From: an uncultured Eubacteriales bacterium | GTDB taxonomy: Bacteria; Bacillota; Clostridia; Lachnospirales; Bianqueaceae | Assembly (NCBI GenBank): GCA_900322165.1 | Contig: ONYR01000041.1 | Coordinates: forward strand, 1 to 7,549 | Reading direction: 5' to 3' | Length of the DNA: 7,549 nt | Shown here: positions 1 through 5,580 of the stretch, piece by piece | Numbering within the stretch: the first letter of the stretch is position 1 | How the letters are laid out: each line of letters begins with the position of its first letter | Notes under the pieces: generated by a model | What the model was told of the DNA's origin: nothing | What the model saw: only the letters and a program-made list of their open reading frames with translations | Database searches by the model: none | Program-made: the position numbers and the translations under genes

Positions 1-1096
1 GATCTACAACAGCGAGGGCGGCTCGCATCTGACCGGTTTCAAGACCGCGCTGACGACCGTCCTGAACCAGTATGCCCGCATGATCGGCGTGCTGAAGGAC
101 AAGGATGAAAACTTCTCCGGACCGGACGTGCGAACCGGTCTGACGGCGGTCGTTTCGATCAAGCATCCCGACCCGCGTTTTGAGGGCCAGACAAAGACCA
201 AGCTCGATAATCAGGACGCGGCGAAGGCCGTCGCGAAAGTGACGCAGGAGCAGCTCGTGCTGTTCTTCGACCGCAATCTCGAGACCTTGAAAACGATTCT
301 CGGAAGCGCTGAAAAGGCTGCGAAGATCCGCAAGGCGGAGGAGAAGAGCAAGGCGAACCTTCTGACAAAGCAGAAGTATTCGTTCCAGAGCAACGGAAAG
401 CTCTCCAACTGTGAGTCCCGTGACGCGAAGAAATGTGAGATCTTCATTGTCGAGGGTGATTCCGCCGGCGGCAGTGCGAAGATGGCTCGAAACCGCGAAT
501 ATCAGGCGATCCTGCCGGTCAAGGGTAAGATCCTGAACGTCGAGAAAGCCTCGATGGACAAGATCCTGGCCAACGAAGAGATCCGCACGATGATCTATGC
601 GTTCGGCTGCGGATTCGGCGAGGGCTACGGCAGCGACTTTGACATCTCCAAACTGAAATATGACAAGATCATTATTATGACCGATGCCGATATCGACGGC
701 GCGCATATCGACACGCTTGCGATGACACTGTTCTACCGCATGATGCCGGAGCTGATCGTGGAGGGGCATGTGTACCTCGCGATGCCGCCGCTCTACAAGG
801 CAACCCCGTCGAGAGGCGAGAGCGAATATCTGTACGATGATGAAGCGCTGGCGAAATATGAGAAAAAGCATAAGCCCGGGACCTTCAAGCTGCAGCGGTA
901 CAAGGGTCTTGGCGAAATGAGCGCCGATCAGCTTTGGGAGACAACGATGGACCCGAAAAACCGCATTCTGAAGCGGGTTTCGATCGATGACGCGGCGCGC
1001 GCGAACGAGCTGACCTCGCTTTTGATGGGCTCGGACGTAACGAAGCGTAAAGAGTTTATCTATGACAACGCCGAGATGGCGGAACTTGATATTTAA
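1..1096 (+). CDS. parE: DNA topoisomerase IV subunit B (ParE/GyrB family), 3' part
   Basis: This is the ATP-hydrolysing subunit of a type IIA topoisomerase, which pairs with the A subunit encoded next. The reading frame enters from the left edge (first full codon at 2) and runs 364 residues to TAA at 1094-1096. Roughly the first 270-280 residues, including the GHKL ATPase core, lie outside the window. What remains is the end of the transducer domain (EGGSHLTGFKTAL at residues 5-17, KHPDPRFEGQTKTKL) and the TOPRIM and C-terminal regions. Visible motifs are EGDSAGG (151-157, catalytic Glu), PVKGKILNVEKA, TDADIDGAH (227-235, metal-binding Asp residues) and QRYKGLGEM. No residue looks lost. The stop codon overlaps the Shine-Dalgarno of the downstream A-subunit gene, so the two are surely one operon and probably translationally coupled. 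The sequence mixes GyrB-like and ParE-like signatures; ParE is preferred because the partner looks like ParC. Membership of the family is certain; ParE versus GyrB is an inference. Confidence 0.9.
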   Translation, partial: IYNSEGGSHLTGFKTALTTVLNQYARMIGVLKDKDENFSGPDVRTGLTAVVSIKHPDPRFEGQTKTKLDNQDAAKAVAKVTQEQLVLFFDRNLETLKTILGSAEKAAKIRKAEEKSKANLLTKQKYSFQSNGKLSNCESRDAKKCEIFIVEGDSAGGSAKMARNREYQAILPVKGKILNVEKASMDKILANEEIRTMIYAFGCGFGEGYGSDFDISKLKYDKIIIMTDADIDGAHIDTLAMTLFYRMMPELIVEGHVYLAMPPLYKATPSRGESEYLYDDEALAKYEKKHKPGTFKLQRYKGLGEMSADQLWETTMDPKNRILKRVSIDDAARANELTSLLMGSDVTKRKEFIYDNAEMAELDI

Positions 1097-1103
1097 GGGA
1101 GAG
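1095..1103 (+). promoter_or_regulatory. Ribosome binding site of the topoisomerase A-subunit gene
   Basis: AAGGGAGAG lies 7 nt before the ATG at 1111 and overlaps the stop codon of the B-subunit gene (TAA at 1094-1096). It decides the start: the next in-frame ATG is at codon 13 without such a site, so the charged N-terminal extension of the A subunit is most likely translated. Confidence 0.8.
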
Positions 1104-1110
1104 TTTTCGA

Positions 1111-3426
1111 ATGCCGAGAAAAAAAGGAGATGACGGAGAGCAGGTCATGTTCTCCGATGCCGATTTCAATCCTGATTTTGAGGATCCGAAAGCGGAGGAA
1201 ACCGAAAAGAAAAAGCGCCGCCGCAAGACGAAGGAGGCGCTGGAAGAGATCCAGGAAAAGATCGTGGACGTGGAATACTCGGACGTCATGCAGAAGTCGT
1301 ATATCGACTATTCGATGTCCGTTGCCACGGGACGTGCGATCCCGGATGTGCGAGATGGCTTAAAGCCGGTTCAGCGCCGCATCCTGTATGATATGGGCGA
1401 GCTGGGTCTTACCGCGAGCAAGGACTACCGTAAGGTAGCCCGTGTCGTGGGCGATACGATGGGTAAATATCACCCGCACGGTGATTCCTCGATCGGCGGT
1501 GCGCTTGTTATCATGGCGCAGGATTTCAAAGAGGGACAGGTGCTTGTCGACGGGCACGGCAACTTCGGTTCGATCGAAGGCGATCCGGCCGCAGCCGCGC
1601 GTTACATTGAGTGCCGCCTGACCCAGTTCAGTGAGGACGTTTTCCTGAAGGATCTGAAGGAGAACATTGTCGATTTCATTCCGAACTATGATCAGTCGGA
1701 GGAGGAGCCGGCCGTGCTTCCGGCCAAGCTTCCGAACGTGCTCATCAACGGAAGTGAGGGCATTGCGGTCGGTATGGTGACCTCGATTCCGACCCACAAC
1801 GTTGGGGAAGTTATCGACACCGCGATCTTCGCCCTTGACCATCCGGACGCGACAAGCGCAGACCTTTTGGATATCCTTCACGGACCGGATTTTCCGACCG
1901 GAGGCATTGTCGCGAACAAGTCCGATCTTCTGAATATTTATGAGACCGGAACCGGGCGTTTGAAGCTCCGGGGCAAGGTCGAAGTCGAAAAAGATAAAAA
2001 CGGCCGCGAAAAGCTTGTCGTGACGGAGATCCCCTACACCATGATCGGGGAAGGAATTCAGAAATTCCTGCAGAACGTCGCGGACCTGATCGATGACAAA
2101 GTCCTGACGGACATTGTCGATATCTCCAACCAGTCCTCGAAGGAGGGCATCCGGATCGTCTTTGATCTGCGCAAGGGTGCGGACATCGAGAATGTGAAAG
2201 CGATCCTGTACAAGAAGACAAGGCTCGAAGACACGTTCGGCTGCAACTTCATGGTCATCTGCAATGGCAAGCCGGAGACCATGAGCCTGCAGGGCATCTT
2301 CGAGGAGTACGCGGACTTCCAGTACGAGCTTTCAACGCGCAAGCACCGCAATCTGCTGAAGAAGGCGGAGAAGAAGCGCGAGATCGACGAAGGTCTGTTG
2401 AAGGCGATCGATGTGATCGATACGATCGTCGAGGTCATCCGCGGCAGCCAATATGTCAAGCAGGCGAAGGAGTGCCTGATGACCGGTAATATCGAGGGGA
2501 TCCGGTTCCGCACGAAGAAGGCGGAAAAACAGGCCCAGATGCTGGAGTTTACCGAGCTGCAGGCCGATTCGATCCTCGATCTGAGACTGGCAAGGCTTGT
2601 CGGTCTTGAGCTCGACGTCATTCAGAAGGACTACGATTCGATTCTGAAAGACATCAAGCGCTACAATAAGATCCTCGATTCCCATGCGGAGATGACCAAG
2701 GTCATCAAGAGCGAGCTTGTCAGCCTGAAGGAAAAGTACGCGGTCCCGCGCAAGACCTTGATCGAGGACGCGGACGAGATCGTGATCCAGGAGAAGCCGG
2801 AGGAGATCCTGCCGGTCGAAGTCCTGATCGACCGCTTCGGTTATGTGAAGTGTGTGGATGCGGCGCTGTTTGACAAGGATCCGGACAAGTTCGAGGGCAG
2901 CAAATACATGTTCCGGACTGAGACGGATAAGAAACTGCTGATCTTTACCGAGGAGGGACGCTGCCACAGCCTGAAGGTGCGCGATATCCCGTTCGGCAAA
3001 GCGAAAGACAAGGGCATTCCGCTCGATAACATCACGGGCTACGATTCCAAGACCGAGCAGATCGTCACGATCCTGCTGCTCGAGAGCGGCAAGGCGGACA
3101 AGGAGGTTATTTTTGTCTCCTCTGACGGTCTGGTGAAGCGTGTGGCGCTCAGCGAATTTGACGTTTCGAGAAAGAGTGTTGACTCAACCAAGCTTGCTGA
3201 GGGCGCGAAGGTAGCCGCGATGCTTCCTTACAGTGGGAAGACCTTGATGCTGATTTCCGAGCGCGGCTATTCGATCCGCTTCCAGCAGGACGAGATCCCG
3301 CAGCAGGGCAAGGGAGCCCGCGGCGCGATAGGCATGAAGCTCGAAGAGAGCGACCGCATTACAGAAGTCAAGGAAGATGGCCTGATCCGCCTCAGCAAGC
3401 GCGGCGGCAAGGGCAAAAAACGATAA
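1111..3426 (+). CDS. parC: DNA topoisomerase IV subunit A (ParC/GyrA family)
   Basis: This is the DNA-breaking and rejoining subunit, acting with the B subunit to decatenate or relax chromosomal DNA. It is complete at 771 aa. Residues 1-50 are a lysine/arginine/glutamate-rich extension absent from E. coli GyrA. The breakage-reunion core starts near 55 (SYIDYSMSV, RAIPDVRDGLKPVQRR). The winged-helix part holds the quinolone-binding segment HPHGDSSIGG (121-130) and the catalytic tyrosine Tyr165 with Arg164 in AAARYIECRL. Ile226 in TSIPTHN matches the DNA-bending isoleucine. Tower and coiled-coil regions follow to about 550. The C-terminal beta-pinwheel (about 568-755) is short. A canonical GyrA box (QRRGGKG) is missing; a degenerate QQGKGARGAIGMKL at 731-744 sits in the last blade. 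The tail KRGGKGKKR is basic. Lack of the canonical box, the short C-terminal domain and linkage to the B subunit favour ParC over GyrA; a lineage-specific second gyrase-like enzyme cannot be excluded. Confidence 0.92.
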   Translation: MPRKKGDDGEQVMFSDADFNPDFEDPKAEETEKKKRRRKTKEALEEIQEKIVDVEYSDVMQKSYIDYSMSVATGRAIPDVRDGLKPVQRRILYDMGELGLTASKDYRKVARVVGDTMGKYHPHGDSSIGGALVIMAQDFKEGQVLVDGHGNFGSIEGDPAAAARYIECRLTQFSEDVFLKDLKENIVDFIPNYDQSEEEPAVLPAKLPNVLINGSEGIAVGMVTSIPTHNVGEVIDTAIFALDHPDATSADLLDILHGPDFPTGGIVANKSDLLNIYETGTGRLKLRGKVEVEKDKNGREKLVVTEIPYTMIGEGIQKFLQNVADLIDDKVLTDIVDISNQSSKEGIRIVFDLRKGADIENVKAILYKKTRLEDTFGCNFMVICNGKPETMSLQGIFEEYADFQYELSTRKHRNLLKKAEKKREIDEGLLKAIDVIDTIVEVIRGSQYVKQAKECLMTGNIEGIRFRTKKAEKQAQMLEFTELQADSILDLRLARLVGLELDVIQKDYDSILKDIKRYNKILDSHAEMTKVIKSELVSLKEKYAVPRKTLIEDADEIVIQEKPEEILPVEVLIDRFGYVKCVDAALFDKDPDKFEGSKYMFRTETDKKLLIFTEEGRCHSLKVRDIPFGKAKDKGIPLDNITGYDSKTEQIVTILLLESGKADKEVIFVSSDGLVKRVALSEFDVSRKSVDSTKLAEGAKVAAMLPYSGKTLMLISERGYSIRFQQDEIPQQGKGARGAIGMKLEESDRITEVKEDGLIRLSKRGGKGKKR

Positions 3427-3448
3427 AAACGATTTGAAGGACGAAAGA

Positions 3449-3482
3449 TCGGACCGGTGATTCGGATTTTCTACCGGGCCGA
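3449..3482 (+). repeat. Imperfect inverted repeat (hairpin) before the peptidase gene
   Basis: TCGGACCGGT at 3449-3458 can pair with ACCGGGCCGA at 3473-3482, giving 9 of 10 pairs with one A-G mismatch and a 14-nt loop. No T-run follows, so it is not a standard intrinsic terminator. It ends 2 nt before the Shine-Dalgarno of the peptidase gene, leaving that site unpaired. It could be an mRNA-processing or stability structure or a protein-binding site; the function is unknown. Confidence 0.5.
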
Positions 3483-3484
3483 AG

Positions 3485-3492
3485 AAAGGAAG
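3485..3492 (+). promoter_or_regulatory. Ribosome binding site of the S9 peptidase gene
   Basis: AAAGGAAG ends 5 nt before the ATG at 3498 and supports that start. No convincing -35/-10 pair is visible in the 71-bp spacer (3427-3497), so read-through from the topoisomerase genes is possible. Confidence 0.75.
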
Positions 3493-3497
3493 CCGTT

Positions 3498-5492
3498 ATG
3501 AAAGAACATCTGAAACCGATCCAGCTTGAAGACATCGCGATCTACAAGATCCCTTCCGGGATGCAGTACAGCCCGAACGGAGAAACGCTCGCATTTCAGG
3601 TCAGCCGCGCGGATGTTGAGAAGAACTGCTATCATACCGACGTGTATCTGGCTAAGGACGGAAAAGCCGAGCAGGTGACCTACACGCTCGATGCCTCGGT
3701 GGTGATGTGGGACGATGATGAGACCCTCATCCTTCGCCGCAGCTCGCAGGACCCGAAACCGGGCGTGACCGAGCTGTTTAAGCTGCCGGTCAAGGGCGGC
3801 GAGGCGAGACCGTGGATGGATCTGCCGTTTGGCCTTCGCACGCTGAAAAAAGCCGGCGATGCGTACATCGCGGTCGGCATGATCGATGCGAAGGATCCGG
3901 ACGCCTATCTTGACAGCGAGGACGAACGAAAGAAAAAGTTCGAAGCGAAGAAGGAAGAGGCCGATTATCAGGTGGTCGACGAGGTGCCTTACTGGTTCAA
4001 CGGAGCCGGCTTTACCAACGGCCGGAGGTCTGCGCTTTTCCTTGTGAAGGAAGAAAAAGGCAAGGCAGTCTGCAAGCGCCTGACGCAGCCTTATTTCTCT
4101 GTTGCGAGCATGGTCGTCGAAGAGGGAAAGGTCTATTACACGGGCAATGTGAACCGTCAGACCTCCAAGATGTTCGACAAGGTCTATGTGTATGATCTCG
4201 CGTCGAAAAAGACCGAGACACTGTACCGCAAGGAAGACCATTCGATCGGCGGACTGTTCTTTATGAACGGGAAACTGTACGGTCAGGCCAGCGATATGAA
4301 GACCTATGGCCTCAACCAGACCGCGGATATCGTCCGGATCGAAAAGGATAAACTGACCAAGGTCTATGTGCCGGAGGTGTCCCTGTATTCAAGCGTCATC
4401 GGCGACACGGCCGAGGGCGGCGGCGGAGACAAGGCGGACGGAAAGAGCTATCTGACGCTGGCAACGATCGAAGCGCACAATGCCGTGTTCGAGCTGACGG
4501 AAGCTGCGGATGGCACCCTGGCGAAGAAAACGCTTTGGGAGCAGGAGGGCATGGCTTGCTCGATAACGGCAAGTGAAAGCAAGATCGCGATGATCTATCA
4601 GGATTGGAACCATGTTGCCGAGGTGTTCGAGATGAACCGCGACGGCAGTGACTTCCACCGAGTGACCTGCCTTAACGACGAGGCGCTTAAGGACCGTTAT
4701 ATCGCGAAGCCGAACCGTCTGGATTACGAGTCCGAGGGCTACAAACTGCGCGGCTGGGTGCTGCTGCCGGATGGTTTCAGTGAGAAGAAGACCTATCCGG
4801 CCGTACTCGACGTTCACGGCGGTCCGCGCTGCGCATACGGCGAGACGTTCTTCCACGAGATGCAGCTCTGGGCAGCCCGCGGCTACGTGGTGTTCTTTAC
4901 GAATATCAAGGGCTCGGACGGCCGCGGCGATGCGTTTGCGGACATCCGCGGAGACTACGGCGGATGTGACTTCAAGAACCTGATGGACTTCACGGACGCG
5001 GTGCTGAAGGCCTATCCGAACATCGATCAAAAGCGTGTCTGCGAGACCGGAGGCAGCTACGGCGGCTTCATGACCAACTGGATCATCGGCCACACCGATC
5101 GCTTCTGCGCCGCGGCGAGCCAGCGCTCGATCTCGAACTGGATCTCGTTTGGATTTATCGCGGATATCGGTGAGTACTTTGCACCGGATCAGTGCGGAGC
5201 CAAGGGCATGTACGGAGAGGCCAATACCGAGCAGCTCTGGGCGCATTCTCCGCTGAAATACGCGGATCAGGTCAAGACTCCGACCCTGTTCATCCACAGC
5301 GATGAAGACTATCGCTGCCCGCTGCCGGAAGGCATGCAGATGATGCAGGCGATCGCAAGCCGCGGTGTTGAGACAAGAATGTGCATCTTCCATGGGGAGA
5401 ACCATGAACTGTCCCGCTCCGGCAAGCCGAAGCATCGTATGCGCCGTCTCCAGGAGATCACGAACTGGTTTGACGCCCATACCAAAGCATAA
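3498..5492 (+). CDS. S9 family serine peptidase (prolyl oligopeptidase / acylaminoacyl-peptidase-like)
   Basis: This is a complete 664-aa serine peptidase of family S9, expected to cleave short peptides or remove acylated or dipeptide units from their N-termini. Residues about 1-400 form the beta-propeller that gates access by size (repeated short strands such as YSPNGETLAFQVSRAD at 24-39). Residues about 405-664 are the alpha/beta-hydrolase domain: oxyanion-hole strand DVHGGP (438-443), nucleophile elbow GGSYGG with Ser520, Asp604 in DEDYRCP, and His636 in GENHELSRSGKP. The triad is therefore intact and correctly ordered. There is no signal peptide or membrane segment, so it acts in the cytosol, probably in peptide recycling. 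A Gly-rich loop (GGGGDKADGK, 307-316) sits in the propeller. The gene starts 71 bp after the topoisomerase A-subunit gene on the same strand; no functional link is known. Exact specificity (acylaminoacyl versus dipeptidyl or prolyl) cannot be told from sequence. It belongs to the S9C-like group by motif resemblance. Confidence 0.93.
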   Translation: MKEHLKPIQLEDIAIYKIPSGMQYSPNGETLAFQVSRADVEKNCYHTDVYLAKDGKAEQVTYTLDASVVMWDDDETLILRRSSQDPKPGVTELFKLPVKGGEARPWMDLPFGLRTLKKAGDAYIAVGMIDAKDPDAYLDSEDERKKKFEAKKEEADYQVVDEVPYWFNGAGFTNGRRSALFLVKEEKGKAVCKRLTQPYFSVASMVVEEGKVYYTGNVNRQTSKMFDKVYVYDLASKKTETLYRKEDHSIGGLFFMNGKLYGQASDMKTYGLNQTADIVRIEKDKLTKVYVPEVSLYSSVIGDTAEGGGGDKADGKSYLTLATIEAHNAVFELTEAADGTLAKKTLWEQEGMACSITASESKIAMIYQDWNHVAEVFEMNRDGSDFHRVTCLNDEALKDRYIAKPNRLDYESEGYKLRGWVLLPDGFSEKKTYPAVLDVHGGPRCAYGETFFHEMQLWAARGYVVFFTNIKGSDGRGDAFADIRGDYGGCDFKNLMDFTDAVLKAYPNIDQKRVCETGGSYGGFMTNWIIGHTDRFCAAASQRSISNWISFGFIADIGEYFAPDQCGAKGMYGEANTEQLWAHSPLKYADQVKTPTLFIHSDEDYRCPLPEGMQMMQAIASRGVETRMCIFHGENHELSRSGKPKHRMRRLQEITNWFDAHTKA

Positions 5493-5494
5493 GT

Positions 5495-5511
5495 AATGTA
5501 ATGAATGTAAT
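5495..5511. repeat. Short tandem direct repeat after the peptidase stop codon
   Basis: AATGTAAT occurs at 5495-5502 and again at 5504-5511 with one G between, a 9-bp period starting 3 nt after the stop codon. Each copy contains TGTAAT, a 5-of-6 match to a -10 hexamer. It may be chance or slippage; a regulator site is possible but unsupported. Confidence 0.4.
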
Positions 5512-5512
5512 C

Positions 5513-5538
5513 GGGAGCTCCTTAGTCAAGGGGCTCCT
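5513..5538 (+). terminator. Hairpin downstream of the peptidase gene, possible terminator or mRNA end
   Basis: GGAGCTCCTT (5514-5523) pairs with AAGGGGCTCC (5528-5537) around a 4-nt loop AGTC. This gives ten pairs including one G-T wobble, extendable by a further wobble at 5513/5538. The stem is strong and lies 20 nt after the stop codon of the peptidase gene, but what follows is TCAAACC rather than a T-run. It is therefore not a classical intrinsic terminator and could instead protect the 3' end of the peptidase mRNA. Confidence 0.45.
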
Positions 5539-5552
5539 CAAACCATAACAAT

Positions 5553-5576
5553 AAAAAACCTGCTGATCGCAGGTTT
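5553..5576 (-). terminator. Perfect hairpin with A-tract; intrinsic-terminator-like on the minus strand
   Basis: AAACCTGC (5556-5563) and GCAGGTTT (5569-5576) form a perfect 8-bp stem with the 5-nt loop TGATC. A run of six A bases (5553-5558) precedes it, so RNA made from the minus strand would read stem then UUUUUU, AUUGUU, a good intrinsic terminator. Read on the + strand, only three U follow before GCGG, which would terminate poorly. The 3' arm contains CAGG, the only Shine-Dalgarno-like bases before the ATG at 5581, so the same hairpin could hinder translation of the galactanase. Confidence 0.55.
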
Positions 5577-5580
5577 GCGG

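Larger units (their letters stand above)
5493..5580. other. Structured AT-rich intergenic spacer
   Basis: This 88-bp spacer separates the peptidase gene from the galactanase gene and is clearly richer in A and T than the flanking genes. It contains a 9-bp direct repeat, two hairpins and an A-tract, each listed separately. No well-spaced promoter could be identified in it. Confidence 0.7.

Noticed and set aside
1..3426. Assignment of the topoisomerase pair as GyrB/GyrA near the replication origin
   Set aside because: No canonical GyrA box, a short C-terminal domain, and no recF or dnaA-type gene downstream; ParE/ParC fits better, though B-subunit motifs such as QRYKGLGEM are also GyrB-like, so some doubt stays.
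3434..3463. Possible promoter TTGAAG before the peptidase gene
   Set aside because: No -10-like hexamer occurs 16-18 bp downstream, so it is not supported.
3471..4241. 256-codon minus-strand open frame over the start of the peptidase gene
   Set aside because: In register with the sense codons and without recognisable protein features; explained by avoidance of TTA/CTA/TCA codons.
4389..5480. 363-codon open frame on the minus strand opposite the peptidase gene
   Set aside because: Its codons are in exact register with the sense codons, so its stops would need sense TTA, CTA or TCA, codons this GC-rich gene avoids. The translation has no recognisable domain, and the sense protein has an intact catalytic triad.
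5470..5502. Possible promoter TTGACG (5470-5475) with TGTAAT (5497-5502) for the galactanase
   Set aside because: The 21-bp spacing is too long for a standard sigma-70-type promoter; at the correct spacing the -10 match is poor. Not listed as a feature.
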